Below are positions 8,703 through 17,829 of a stretch of DNA of 45,838 nt, one piece after another. The position numbers and the translations under genes were made by a program. The first letter of the stretch is position 1, and each line of letters begins with the position of its first letter. This DNA is from Verrucomicrobiota bacterium (GTDB lineage: Bacteria; Verrucomicrobiota; Verrucomicrobiia; Chthoniobacterales; SZAS-18): assembly GCA_025353105.1 (NCBI GenBank), contig JANXRG010000065.1:1-45838 (forward strand). Direction: 5' to 3'. Under the pieces are notes generated by a model. The model did no database searches and was not told the DNA's origin. It saw only the letters and a list, made by a program, of their open reading frames with translations.

Positions 8703-10058
8703 ATGTTTCAACCCCGTAGTAACCCCCGCTGCGTGGTGAGCGAACTGGAGAAGCACATCCTCGTGGATGGCTTCCAGATCGTCATCGACCTCGAGAAGAG
8801 CCGCGGCTGCCGGATCCATGATTCGGTGACCGGTCGCGACCTTGTCGATCTCTATGGCTTTTTCGGCTCACTGCCGGTGGGATTCAATCATCCCCACTTC
8901 GACGATCCGGACGTCCAGCGTGACTTGCTGCTTTCCGCGCGGGTCAAGGTCGCGAACTCGGATGTCTACACCGCTCTCTACGCCGAGTTCGTGCACACGC
9001 TCGCGCGCGTCGCGAGCCTGCCGCCGATGGAGCGGTGGTTCTTCATCGACGGTGGCGCGCTCGCCGTCGAGAACGCGCTCAAGGCGGCGATGGACTGGAA
9101 AGTACGCAAGAATCTCGCGGCTGGGCGCGGCGAACGCGGCACGCACATTCTCCACTTCGAACACGCGTTCCACGGGCGCACGGGCTACACGATGAGCCTG
9201 ACGAACACGGACCCGAAGAAGACGATGTACTTCGCGAAGTTTCCGTGGCCGCGGGTGAGCACACCGTTCATTGATTTCTCGCTGCCCGAGGACGAGCGCG
9301 AGACCGACGTCATCCGCCGCGAGAAAATCAGCGAGGCGCAAATCATGAAAGTCGTGGCCGAGCAGGGGCACGACCTCGCCGCGATCCTCATCGAGCCGAT
9401 CCAGGGCGAGGGTGGGGACAATCATTTCCGCGCCGAGTGGCTGCAGAACCTGCGGCGGATTTGCGACGAGAACGAGATGCTCCTCATCTTTGACGAGGTG
9501 CAGACCGGGCTCTGCGCCACGGGCAAGAACTGGGCGTGCGAACACTTCGGCGTGCGGCCCGACCTGCTGGCGTTCGGCAAGAAGGTGCAGACGTGCGGCG
9601 TGATGGCGGGTCCGCGCCTCGACGAGGTGAAGGACAACTGCTTCCGCATGTCGAGCCGCATCAATTCGACTTGGGGCGGCAACCTCACCGACATGGTCCG
9701 CTCGACGCATTACCTGCAGATCATCGAGCAGGAGCGCCTGGTGGAGAACGCGGCGCGCATCGGCACGCTCTTCCTGGACGAGCTGGGTCGCGTCGCGGCC
9801 GACGAACCGGCGATTACCGCCGTGCGCGGCCGCGGCACGTGGATCGCGTTCGACCTGCCGAGCCACGCGGCGCGCGAGGAATTCTATCGAGGTCTCTACG
9901 ATCACGGCGTGCTCGGGATCCGGAGCGGCGATCGCTCCATCCGCTTCCGCCCGGTGCTCAACATCACCGACGACATTGTCCACGAAGCCGTTGATCGCAT
10001 CGCAAAAACCTGCCGCGATCTGCGGCGTGATCACGCGGCCACCCTGATCCCCGTATGA
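8703..10058 (+). CDS. lat: L-lysine 6-transaminase
   Basis: A 451-residue class III PLP aminotransferase matching lysine 6-aminotransferase (EC 2.6.1.36), which moves the epsilon-amino group of lysine to 2-oxoglutarate, giving 2-aminoadipate 6-semialdehyde (cyclising to piperideine-6-carboxylate). Family features include FFGSLPVGFNHP, FFIDGGALAVENALKAAMDW, FEHAFHGRTGYTMSLTNTDP, LIEPIQGEGGDNHF, LLIFDEVQTGLCATG (PLP aspartate) and LLAFGKKVQTCGVMAGPR with the Schiff-base lysine at K293 or K294. The NSTWGGN and VRGRGTWIAFDLP blocks separate LAT from ordinary GABA/ornithine aminotransferases. Its last codons overlap the next gene by ATGA, so the two are translationally coupled and form a two-step pathway. 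Confidence 0.93.
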   Translation: MFQPRSNPRCVVSELEKHILVDGFQIVIDLEKSRGCRIHDSVTGRDLVDLYGFFGSLPVGFNHPHFDDPDVQRDLLLSARVKVANSDVYTALYAEFVHTLARVASLPPMERWFFIDGGALAVENALKAAMDWKVRKNLAAGRGERGTHILHFEHAFHGRTGYTMSLTNTDPKKTMYFAKFPWPRVSTPFIDFSLPEDERETDVIRREKISEAQIMKVVAEQGHDLAAILIEPIQGEGGDNHFRAEWLQNLRRICDENEMLLIFDEVQTGLCATGKNWACEHFGVRPDLLAFGKKVQTCGVMAGPRLDEVKDNCFRMSSRINSTWGGNLTDMVRSTHYLQIIEQERLVENAARIGTLFLDELGRVAADEPAITAVRGRGTWIAFDLPSHAAREEFYRGLYDHGVLGIRSGDRSIRFRPVLNITDDIVHEAVDRIAKTCRDLRRDHAATLIPV

Positions 10059-11566
10059 ACGCCGTCCTTTCCAAGCTGGGCCTCAAAGCGGCCAATCCGG
10101 GTGTGTTCGACGGGACGTGGCGCGGACGCGGTGAAGTCATCGAGTCCGTCTCGCCGATCGACGGCAAGCGTCTCGCGACCGTGCGCGGCGGCTCGACGGA
10201 GGATTACAATTCCGCGGTCTCACACGCGCAGGACGCCTTCAAGAAGTGGCGCTCCGTGCCCGCACCCGTGCGTGGCGAGACGATTCGCCGGCTCGGCAGT
10301 GCGCTGCGTGCCGCGAAGTCGCAGCTCTCGATGCTCGTCTCGCTGGAAAACGGAAAGATCATCGCCGAGGGCGAGGGGGAAGTGCAGGAGATGATCGACA
10401 TCTGCGATTTCGCGGTCGGTCTTTCACGCCAGCTCTACGGTCTCACGATTCAATCGGAGCGCGCCCAGCACCGCCTGATGGAGCAATGGCATCCGCTCGG
10501 CGTCATCGGCGTGATCAGCGCTTTTAATTTTCCCGTGGCCGTTTGGGCCTGGAATGCCGCTCTCGCCGCGGTGTGTGGCGACTCGACGGTTTGGAAGCCG
10601 TCGGAGAAGACGCCGCTGACCTCGCTCGCGGTCACGCGCATCGCCGAACGAGTGTGCCGCGAAACCGGTGTCGATCCGGCCATTTTCACGCTCGTCAATG
10701 GCGGCGGCGTGGCGGTCGGCCAGCCGCTTGCGGCCGATCGACGGGTGCCCCTCCTCTCCGCGACCGGTTCATGTGCGATGGGTCGCAAGGTGTCGCAGAC
10801 CGTGGCGGCGCGCCTCGGGCGCAGCCTGCTCGAACTGGGCGGCAACAACGCGCTGATCGTGACTCCTTCTGCCAATCTGGACATGGCGTTGCCGGCCATT
10901 GTGTTTGGCGCGGTGGGTACGGCCGGCCAACGATGCACCAGCACGCGGCGCGTGATTGTGCATGAGTCGATCGCCAAGAAACTGTTCGCGCGGCTTCTCA
11001 AGGCCTATGCATCCGTCCGCATCGGCAATCCGCTCGACCGCGCGACGCTGATGGGTCCGCTGATCGACGTGGGCGCGGTCGAGCGCGTGCTTGAGTCGAA
11101 GGAGCGCGTGGTGAAGGAGGGCGGCCGGATTCTCTATGGCGGTGACCGGCTCCGGCGTCCGGGCGGCTGCTACATGACTCCGTGCCTGGCGGAGGCGGGC
11201 AATGATTTCGACGTCGTGCGCCATGAAACCTTTGGCCCGCTGCTCTACGTCATGACGTACCGGAAGTTCCCACAGGCGGTCGCGATGCAGAACGCGGTTC
11301 CGCAGGGATTGAGCTCCGCGATCTTCACGAATGACTTCCGCGAGGCAGAGGAATTTGTGAGCGGTACCGGCAGCGATTGCGGGCTGGCGAACATCAACGC
11401 GGGCACGAGCGGCGCCGAAATCGGCGGCGCGTTCGGCGGCGAGAAGGAGACGGGCGGCGGCCGCGAGAGCGGGTCCGACGCGTGGAAGAATTACATGCGC
11501 CGACAGACGAATACGGTGAATTTCTCCAAGGAAATGCCACTGGCTCAGGGAATCTCCTTCGGCTGA
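10055..11566 (+). CDS. amaB: Aldehyde dehydrogenase of the ALDH7 type, probable L-aminoadipate-semialdehyde dehydrogenase
   Basis: A 503-residue NAD(P)-dependent aldehyde dehydrogenase closest in style to ALDH7A1/antiquitin and AmaB, which oxidise 2-aminoadipate 6-semialdehyde to 2-aminoadipate. Motifs: VISAFNFPVAVWAWNAALA, VWKPSEKTPL, LLELGGNNALIV with the general-base glutamate, GTAGQRCTSTRR with the catalytic cysteine C294, and HETFGPLLYV. The ATG overlaps the lysine transaminase stop (ATGA), so product and substrate of the pair match: lysine to aminoadipate. The next step (aminoadipate transaminase) is not visible nearby. ALDH7 assignment is from motif style; the coupling with LAT makes the substrate assignment strong. 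Confidence 0.9.
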   Translation: MNAVLSKLGLKAANPGVFDGTWRGRGEVIESVSPIDGKRLATVRGGSTEDYNSAVSHAQDAFKKWRSVPAPVRGETIRRLGSALRAAKSQLSMLVSLENGKIIAEGEGEVQEMIDICDFAVGLSRQLYGLTIQSERAQHRLMEQWHPLGVIGVISAFNFPVAVWAWNAALAAVCGDSTVWKPSEKTPLTSLAVTRIAERVCRETGVDPAIFTLVNGGGVAVGQPLAADRRVPLLSATGSCAMGRKVSQTVAARLGRSLLELGGNNALIVTPSANLDMALPAIVFGAVGTAGQRCTSTRRVIVHESIAKKLFARLLKAYASVRIGNPLDRATLMGPLIDVGAVERVLESKERVVKEGGRILYGGDRLRRPGGCYMTPCLAEAGNDFDVVRHETFGPLLYVMTYRKFPQAVAMQNAVPQGLSSAIFTNDFREAEEFVSGTGSDCGLANINAGTSGAEIGGAFGGEKETGGGRESGSDAWKNYMRRQTNTVNFSKEMPLAQGISFG

Positions 11567-11583
11567 GCGGACGCTCAGCCAAA

Positions 11584-11731
11584 GGAAACTCGAAGTTCGA
11601 AACTCGAAACTCGAAGGAAGTTCAAAAGTTAAAGACTGAAAGTGTAAGGCTGCGACGGAGCTTCGGCGTTCTAGTTGGAACTTCAGCCTTTGAGTTTTCT
11701 TCGAGTTTCGAAATTCGAGTTTCGAGTTTCC
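11584..11731. repeat. Long inverted repeat built of AACTCGAA words at a convergent junction
   Basis: The left arm GGAAACTCGAAGTTCGAAAC TCGAAACTCGAAGG and the right arm TTCGAGTTTCGAAATTCGAG TTTCGAGTTTCC are mirrored complements with a few mismatches, so the 148-bp tract can fold into one long hairpin. Inside each arm the word AACTCGAA is itself repeated in tandem. The remainder of the 184-bp convergent gap shows no gene. Confidence 0.75.
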
Positions 11732-11750
11732 CGTTAGCGGCTGGCGGCCG

Positions 11751-12194
11751 CTAGCGGGCCAGCTTCTGGTGCGAATCAAAATTCTCGTCCTCGGCGACGG
11801 AAATTTCCCAGAGGCGCTCGAGCAGCGCGCCGTAGCGTGATCCATCCCGGGCGGTGCGCTGGCGTTCGATAATCGAAGAGAGCAGGCTTTCGATCGACTG
11901 TTTCCGGGCTTCATACGCCGCGGCGGAGAAAGGGACCTTGCTCACTGCGACGACCTGATCCTCCAGCGGCTGATAGGCGCAGTTGTCCTGTTCGCGGAGA
12001 AATCGCTCGATCCATTCCTCCGAGTGGACCTTCGTGGAGACGAACGCGCGCTTTTCGAGCTCGGCGAGACGCCGGCAATGACCGAGGACTTGGTCCGCGA
12101 GCAACTTGCGCGCGCTCCAGGCCTTTTCACGGATAAACAACTTTTCGAGTCGCGCGATCTCATTCTCCAACGTCTTGACCTCTTGGGCACTCAT
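11751..12194 (-). CDS. Small coiled-coil protein of unknown function
   Basis: A 147-residue protein that I do not recognise as a named family. It begins MSAQEVKTLENEIARLEKLF and is highly charged and helical throughout, with heptad-like leucines in the first 60 residues (coiled coil likely) and later segments WIERFLREQDNCAYQPLEDQ and IESLLSSIIERQRTARDGSR. No signal peptide, membrane segment or catalytic motif is visible. The ATG at 12194 was preferred; an ATG at 12203 would add three residues. It is divergent from the YebC-type gene, with 117 bp between them, and converges on the lysine operon. Confidence 0.65.
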   Translation of the reverse strand: MSAQEVKTLENEIARLEKLFIREKAWSARKLLADQVLGHCRRLAELEKRAFVSTKVHSEEWIERFLREQDNCAYQPLEDQVVAVSKVPFSAAAYEARKQSIESLLSSIIERQRTARDGSRYGALLERLWEISVAEDENFDSHQKLAR

Positions 12195-12311
12195 CGGGCG
12201 CATCGTAGCGGGCGCGCGCATTCTGACAAGGGTCTCACCTGCCGATTGTGGCGAAGATTTTCGCGGCTGGCACTTGCCCGATCCGAAAACCAAGCAACAA
12301 TGCGGTCCCCC

Positions 12312-13043
12312 ATGGGTCGCCAATGGCTCCAGGCAAAACGTGACGTCGCCAACCTGAAGAAGGGCCAGGCGGTCAACAAGCTTGTGAAGGAGGTGATGGT
12401 CGCCGCCAAGCTGGGCGGTGCCGATGTCGCCTCCAACGCCCGGCTCGCCGCCGCCGTGGAAAAGGCGCGCCGGCAGAGCGTCACCCGCGACGTCATCGAA
12501 CGCGCGATCAAGAAAGGCGCTGGATTGACCGACGACAAGATGACCCTCGAGCTGGTCACGTTCGAGGGTTATACGCCGCATAAGATTCCCGTGATCGTCG
12601 AGGTGCTGACCGACAACAACAACCGCAGCGCCCCGGAGATTCGCGTGCTATTCAAGAGAGGCCACCTGGGCGCAGCTGGTTCGAATCGCTTCCTCTTTGA
12701 TCACTTCGGGCTCGTCGAGGCACATCACGCCGACGTGAATGCCGACCTCGAGGTCGCTGCGATCGAGGCGGGTGCGCAGGATGTGTCACCGCTCACGCAC
12801 GCGGAAAACGACGACATCCCGGCCGATCGCGCGGGGGCACGCTTCGTCACCGCCCGACCCGATTTGCACGCGGTTTCGCAGTGGTTGTCGCAGCACGGCT
12901 GGACCGTAACGACGAGTGAGCTCGGCTTCGTGGCCAAAATGTTTCCCGAACTCAGCGATGAGCAGCGCGCCGAGGTGGGCGAGTTCCTGCACGGGATTGA
13001 CGAGCACGACGATGTGCACCGCGTCTGGGCGGCGATGAAGTGA
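12312..13043 (+). CDS. YebC/PmpR (TACO1) family protein
   Basis: A 243-residue YebC-family protein, the usual size. The first domain starts MGRQWLQAKRDVANLKKGQA and includes NARLAAAVEKARRQSVTRDVIERAIKKG; the second and third include VIVEVLTDNNNRSAPEIRVLFKRGHLGAAG and the C-terminal FPELSDEQRAEVGEFLHGID. Family members have been described as DNA-binding regulators (PmpR) and more recently as translation factors helping ribosomes through polyproline stretches; I would not choose between these from sequence. The start MGRQW at 12312 matches the conserved MGR opening better than an in-frame ATG at 12300. Confidence 0.9.
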   Translation: MGRQWLQAKRDVANLKKGQAVNKLVKEVMVAAKLGGADVASNARLAAAVEKARRQSVTRDVIERAIKKGAGLTDDKMTLELVTFEGYTPHKIPVIVEVLTDNNNRSAPEIRVLFKRGHLGAAGSNRFLFDHFGLVEAHHADVNADLEVAAIEAGAQDVSPLTHAENDDIPADRAGARFVTARPDLHAVSQWLSQHGWTVTTSELGFVAKMFPELSDEQRAEVGEFLHGIDEHDDVHRVWAAMK

Positions 13044-13522
13044 CCTGAAAAGAAACAAGGAGGAGGGAGGAAGGAAGAAGATGGCGCCGCGCTGGGCACG
13101 GCGTCCGCATCGTCGCGGACAGGGCTGGGATCGCGCTCGCATTCGGTGTGGCGGCCGAAAGTTTGGGGCGACCGGGGACGGTCTGCCCTACCTTTGCCAT
13201 CGCGTCGGGACGACGCGAACTACCGGATCGCCCACCCCTCGATCGGGTCGGAACAAACGTGGTTCGGTTCCGTGTGCGCCCGACGCCAGCGGCGTCGGGT
13301 CTGCCAGCCCAAGGGTTGCCGCAACGCTGGGTCTCCAGTCCGAAATCGAATCGAACCGCAACGCGGTTCTTTCCTGCCGGTCGGTCTCGCGCGCGACGTG
13401 CGCGGACAAGGCGATAACCGCGTTGCGGTTGGAACAATGGACGCCCAATAACCCGGGGTTGCGCCAACCCCGGGCTGGCAGTCGCAGCCCACTTAGGGGT
13501 TGGGAGAAATAGCGCAGCCCTT
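13044..13522. repeat. Mosaic of palindromic intergenic repeats
   Basis: This stretch in the convergent gap 13044-13629 has no gene I can support. An inverted repeat spans 13302-13480: left arm TGCCAGCCCAAGGGTTGCCG CAACGCTGGG, right arm AACCCGGGGTTGCGCCAACC CCGGGCTGGCA. Nested inside are AACCGCAACGCGGTT (about 13347) and its counterpart AACCGCGTTGCGGTT (about 13418). Left of it are short dyads such as CGACGCCAGCGGCGTCG. The many short open frames across it on both strands are what palindromic GC-rich DNA gives. Confidence 0.6.
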
Positions 13523-13619
13523 GGTGGAACGCGATCTCCGAGCGCGTTGGCAATGGATTTGGCAGCCCGCGGGCGCGGGCTGCATCGGTTTCTGCCAACG
13601 CGCAACGGTGCGTTCCACC
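13523..13619. repeat. Three-part palindromic element, copy B
   Basis: A 97-bp element with the best symmetry of the three copies: GGTGGAACGC at the left end and GCGTTCCACC at the right; GCGCGTTGGCA and TGCCAACGCGC inside these; and a central dyad GCAGCCCGC-GGGC-GCGGGCTGC. This would fold as a cruciform with a long outer stem and a strong inner hairpin. It is 10 bp beyond the stop of the acyl-CoA oxidase-like gene. Confidence 0.78.
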
Positions 13620-13629
13620 AAAACTTCAT

Positions 13630-15588
13630 CTATCGCAGCGCTATCGGCGCCGCGAGGCACTCGTCGGGAATGCCGAAAGAGTTGACGAGCGCGACGGCCA
13701 TGGGCCGCAGATCGGCGCAGAGTTGGTCGACCTCGCGGCCGATCGCCTTGCTCTTGCGCGGCTGCAGATAGCTGTATTCCAAATACCAGCCGCGGTGCCT
13801 CTCGATCTGCACGAGTGCAAACAGATCCATCAAGTCCTTGAGCACCGCCCGCACTTGCTTGTCGCTGCAATTCGTCACCGCGGCGGCGAACTGTTCGAGG
13901 ATCACGCGTTCGACGCTCGCCTGCGCCAGCACGCCAAGCCGGATTTGGCAGCTCAGAAACGTGGCGTAGGCGTCCGCCCCCTCGCTTGCGAGGCGACGCA
14001 TGCGCTTGGCGGTGCCCAGGAGGATGCGCTGTTCGCGATATCGGAAAGCCGCCAGATGGAAGTCCGTGTCGCGCAGATGCGCCTTGTCGATCTTTAACGT
14101 CGAAATCGGGTTGAGCTCGACGAATTTGGTCGAGGTCTGCTCGCCGAAAAACTGCAGCAAATCGAGTTTGCTCATGCCCTTGAACTTGGCGCGCAGATCG
14201 GTCAGCAGATTCTTCGCGAGCAGTTGCAGCAGCACGGTGTTGTCGCCTTCGAAGGTCGTGAAGATGTCGGTATCTGCCTTGAGCGCGGCGAAGCGATTGA
14301 CCGCGAGATAGCCCTCGCCGCCGCAGGCCTCGCGGCAGGTCTGGATCGTGTTCGTGGTGTTCCATGTGCTCCAGGCCTTGAGCCCGGCGGCGAGCGATTC
14401 CAGCGCGCGCGTGTCCGCTTCCTTCCTCTTCGGCGCGGCGTAGACGCGCACGAGATGCTGCAGCGCGAAATGCAATCCGTACGCATTGGCGAGCAACGGC
14501 ATCAGCCGCCGCTGGTGGCTCGGGTAATCAAAGAGCAGCGTCTCCGCCTCCTGCTTCGGGCCGGAGAACTGGCGGCGACGGCCGGCGTAGCGCACCGCGA
14601 TCGCGAGGGCGGATTTCGCGGCATTGTTGCCGCTTGAAGCGATGCTGATGCGACCCCCGACCAGCGTTCCGAGCATCGTGAAGAAGCGCGCGCCGGGATT
14701 CTTGATTGGGGATGAGTACTCGCCCTCGGGACTGACCGAGGCAAAGCGATCCAGCATGTCCTCGCGGGGGATGCGCACCTGGTCGAACCAGATCTTGCCG
14801 TTGTCGACGCCGTTGAGGCCCAGCTTCTGTCCGTTGTCCTCGATCCGGACGCCGGGCAGCAGAAAACCCTCCGCTGAACGCAACGGAACGACGAAGGCGT
14901 GGACGCCGTGGCGATCTTCGCCAACGATCAACTGCGCGAAAACGGTCGCCGCTCGCCCGTGCACCGCGGCGTTTCCGATGTAGCTCTTCCCGGCGGCAGG
15001 CGAGGGGGAATGGATGATGAATTCGCGCGGGGATACGTCGTAGGTCGCGGTGGTCTCGATGTCCTTCACGTTCGAGCCGTGCCCGATTTCCGTCATGGCA
15101 AAGCACCCGGGTAGGGCCAAGGTGCCGCAGGGCAGGAGATACTTTCGGTGGTGATGCTCGGTGCCGAGCTGTTGCAGGCTCCCGCCGAAGAGTCCGAATT
15201 GCACGCCGAACTTGATGACCAGGCTCAGGTCGTGAAATGCCAGCGTCTCGAACGCCGCGAGAAACTTTTCCGTGTCTCCCTCGCCGCCCGCGGCGGCCGG
15301 ATAGCCGATCCTGGCGATGCCTTCGCGCGCCAGCTCAAGGCACCAATGAAAGACCTTCTCGCGATATTCCGCGGTGTCGGTGCCCGTGTAGTAACGAAAG
15401 TGCGGCTGCCGCAGGATCTGCTTTACGCGATCGCGCATCGGCTTTTGTTCGCCGTCGAGCAGGGCCTGGAGGGTCTCGATCGAGAACGGTGGCGGCTCGG
15501 TGATGATTTTCGGGTACGCCACGGGGCGCGAGTCAGCGATGGATTTGAGCGAGCTGGCGGGCGGGGTCGAAACAGGGGCGGTGCTCAT
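13630..15588 (-). CDS. Acyl-CoA oxidase-like acyl-CoA dehydrogenase
   Basis: A 652-residue flavoprotein with acyl-CoA oxidase architecture rather than that of a 380-residue dehydrogenase or an 814-residue FadE. Motifs: RIGYPAAAGGEGDTEKF, LPGCFAMTEIGHGSNVKDIE (FAD/substrate block), GQKLGLNGVDNGKIWFDQVR, SIASSGNNAAKSALAIAVRY, then EACGGEGYLAVNRF and TTFEGDNTVLLQLLAKNLL near residues 410-450, followed by a C-terminal helical domain of about 200 residues. It should catalyse the first beta-oxidation step (acyl-CoA to 2-enoyl-CoA). Whether electrons go to O2 or to an electron-transfer flavoprotein is not readable. It is the last gene of a thiolase-fadJ-oxidase operon, 47 bp after fadJ. Confidence 0.9.
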   Translation of the reverse strand: MSTAPVSTPPASSLKSIADSRPVAYPKIITEPPPFSIETLQALLDGEQKPMRDRVKQILRQPHFRYYTGTDTAEYREKVFHWCLELAREGIARIGYPAAAGGEGDTEKFLAAFETLAFHDLSLVIKFGVQFGLFGGSLQQLGTEHHHRKYLLPCGTLALPGCFAMTEIGHGSNVKDIETTATYDVSPREFIIHSPSPAAGKSYIGNAAVHGRAATVFAQLIVGEDRHGVHAFVVPLRSAEGFLLPGVRIEDNGQKLGLNGVDNGKIWFDQVRIPREDMLDRFASVSPEGEYSSPIKNPGARFFTMLGTLVGGRISIASSGNNAAKSALAIAVRYAGRRRQFSGPKQEAETLLFDYPSHQRRLMPLLANAYGLHFALQHLVRVYAAPKRKEADTRALESLAAGLKAWSTWNTTNTIQTCREACGGEGYLAVNRFAALKADTDIFTTFEGDNTVLLQLLAKNLLTDLRAKFKGMSKLDLLQFFGEQTSTKFVELNPISTLKIDKAHLRDTDFHLAAFRYREQRILLGTAKRMRRLASEGADAYATFLSCQIRLGVLAQASVERVILEQFAAAVTNCSDKQVRAVLKDLMDLFALVQIERHRGWYLEYSYLQPRKSKAIGREVDQLCADLRPMAVALVNSFGIPDECLAAPIALR

Positions 15589-15635
15589 GGATTGAAGGGT
15601 AGGTGCGGCGGGTCGAAAGTTGCGGGGTCAGCGGG

Positions 15636-17750
15636 TCAGGGGTAGAAGCGTCGGCCCCCGGCGGCCATGGATTGGAGTCGGGCGCTCGGCCGGAATGATT
15701 CGCCGAAGCGTCCGGCCAGCGACTCGAGATCCGCGACGATCTTCGCGGCGCCGAGCGAATCGGCGTAGCGCAGCGGACCGCCGCGAAAGGGCGCCCAGCC
15801 GGAGCCCATGATCATGCCGAAGTCCACGTCCTCGGGCGCCTCGACGACGTTTTCCTCCAACACGCGCGCGGCCTCGTTGATCATCGGCAGAATGAGCCGG
15901 TCGAGAAACAGCTTCGCGTCCGCCGGCCGGCGCGCCGCGACGCCGGGGAGACGTTCGACGTCGGCATTGAGCGTCGGCTTGCCTTTGCCGGCATGAACGT
16001 AGAAACCCTGGCCGGATTTCTTCCCGAACCATTTCCGCGCGATCATCTCGTCCATCGCGGGCACCGGCCTGCCCTGCGGAGTGGTCAGGCGCGCGGCCAG
16101 ATCCGTCGCAACGTGCCGGCCGACATCGAGGCCGACCTCGTCGATGAGACGCAACGGACCCATCGGCATGCCGAACCGCTCGAGTGCGTTGTCGATGTCG
16201 GCGACCGCATAGCCCTCTTGAAACAGTCGACCGGCTTCGCTGAGATAGGGCGTGAGGATGCGATTTACGAGGAAGCCCGGACGATCGCGCACGATGACGG
16301 GCAGCTTGCCGATGCCCTTGACGAAGCGCAGCGCGGTCTCCAGCGCGAGCGCGCTGGTGCGGTCACCTCGCACGATCTCGACGAGTTGCATGCGATGCAC
16401 CGGGTTGAAGAAATGGATACCCACTACGCGGCTGGGATCGGGCAGCGCGCCGGCGATGGCATCGATCGAAAGCGCCGAGGTGTTCGTGGCGAGGGCGACG
16501 TCCGCGGCGGTCGCCGCCTCGAGCCCGCGAAAGATCTGCTGCTTCAAGTCAAGCCGCTCGACGGCAGCCTCGATGACAAGGTCCACGCGTCTGAGCGGCA
16601 CGTCCCCGGCCACGGGCACAATGCGGTCCAGCGCGGCGCGCGCCTCGGTCCCGGTGAAGCGCCGGCGCTGCACGCCGTCGCGGAACAATTTCCGAATCGA
16701 CTGCATCCCGATCGCGAGCGGCTCGGCGGCGATATCCTTGAGCAACACCGACGTGCCGCGCGCGGCGAGCCATTGGGCGATGCCCGCGCCCATCACGCCG
16801 GCCCCGACAACGGCCACGCGCTCGATTTTACGCGGCGCCTCCGCGGGCGCGATGAGGTCGGCGGGCAGGCGGGTTTTCTTGGAGCGCTCCTGCAGCAGGA
16901 AGATGCCGATGAGATGACGCGCCACGTCGCCCGTGGCGAGTTCGGCGAACGCTTTCTTCTCAAGCGCGAAGCCCTGTTCCACGGTGCCGCGCAGCGCCGC
17001 GATGACGACTTCGAGGGCCTTGAGCGGGGCGGGATAATGGCCGCCCGTTTTAGCGAGGACATTGGCGCGCGCCTGCCGGGCGATGAACGCGGCAGCGGGC
17101 GGCAGATTCATGAGTTGGGGCGGCAGGGATCCGCGCTTGCCGCGAATGACCTGTTTTTCGGCGAGCTCCCGGAGCGATTCCCTCGGGCCGACCGCATCGA
17201 CGAGTCCGGCCTTGAGCGCGGGGACCGCGGCGAGCTGCTTGTTGCCGAGGATGACCTCGAGCGCCCTGGGCAGTCCGATCAACCGTGGCAGGATCGTGCT
17301 GCCGCCCCAACCCGGGAGAATGCCGATCTGCACTTCGGGCAGGCCAATCTTCGTCTCGCGCGAGGTGGACGCGACCCGGTAGTCGCATGCGAGCGTGATC
17401 TCACATCCACCGCCGAGCGCGAGGCCGTGGATGGCCGCGACCGACGGAACGGGCAGCATCGTGATGCGGCGGAAGGTCTGCTGGCCCGTCTCGATCAGCC
17501 GTTCGAGTTTTTCCATCGATGGATCCTTCGTGAATCCGATCAGGTCCGCGCCCGCGAGGAAGATTTTCGGTTTCGCGCTGCAGAAGATCACGCCCTTGAT
17601 CTCGCGCGCCTCAGGCGAGGCAAGAAAATCGAGATGGGCGTTGAGTTCCGCGAAGGTCGCCTCGTCGAATATGTTCGCCACGGAATCGGGGCGATCGAAC
17701 GTCAGGACGCAGACGTGGGACGCCGTGACTTCGCGATGCAGATTGGCCAT
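15636..17750 (-). CDS. fadJ: Bifunctional enoyl-CoA hydratase / 3-hydroxyacyl-CoA dehydrogenase (FadJ/FadB alpha subunit)
   Basis: A 704-residue fusion carrying steps two and three of beta-oxidation. The N-terminal crotonase domain has the oxyanion and catalytic block AIHGLALGGGCEITLACDYR (E117) and KIGLPEVQIGILPGWGG (E139). After about residue 310 comes the NAD-binding dehydrogenase domain VAVVGAGVMGAGIAQWLAAR, with ATNTSALSI, VVGIHFFNPVHRMQLVEIVR (catalytic histidine) and VIVRDRPGFLVNRIL, then the C-terminal 6PGDH-like repeats. The ATG at 17750 begins MANLHREVTASHVCVLTFDR; an upstream frame overlapping the thiolase gene was rejected. Gap to thiolase is 79 bp. FadJ versus FadB cannot be fixed; gene order (thiolase first) is as in many fadI-fadJ pairs. 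Confidence 0.93.
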   Translation of the reverse strand: MANLHREVTASHVCVLTFDRPDSVANIFDEATFAELNAHLDFLASPEAREIKGVIFCSAKPKIFLAGADLIGFTKDPSMEKLERLIETGQQTFRRITMLPVPSVAAIHGLALGGGCEITLACDYRVASTSRETKIGLPEVQIGILPGWGGSTILPRLIGLPRALEVILGNKQLAAVPALKAGLVDAVGPRESLRELAEKQVIRGKRGSLPPQLMNLPPAAAFIARQARANVLAKTGGHYPAPLKALEVVIAALRGTVEQGFALEKKAFAELATGDVARHLIGIFLLQERSKKTRLPADLIAPAEAPRKIERVAVVGAGVMGAGIAQWLAARGTSVLLKDIAAEPLAIGMQSIRKLFRDGVQRRRFTGTEARAALDRIVPVAGDVPLRRVDLVIEAAVERLDLKQQIFRGLEAATAADVALATNTSALSIDAIAGALPDPSRVVGIHFFNPVHRMQLVEIVRGDRTSALALETALRFVKGIGKLPVIVRDRPGFLVNRILTPYLSEAGRLFQEGYAVADIDNALERFGMPMGPLRLIDEVGLDVGRHVATDLAARLTTPQGRPVPAMDEMIARKWFGKKSGQGFYVHAGKGKPTLNADVERLPGVAARRPADAKLFLDRLILPMINEAARVLEENVVEAPEDVDFGMIMGSGWAPFRGGPLRYADSLGAAKIVADLESLAGRFGESFRPSARLQSMAAGGRRFYP

Positions 17751-17829
17751 GGGGAGTCGGACAGGCGGTTGGGGGACGACGTTGGAAGATCTCGATGCCG
17801 CGCGCGTGGGCCGGTGGCGGGGGAGAAAA

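Noticed and set aside
13081-13629. Several overlapping short open frames between YebC and the acyl-CoA oxidase-like gene.
   Set aside because: They lie on palindromic repeats, overlap each other in most frames and have arginine/proline-rich translations typical of non-coding GC-rich DNA.
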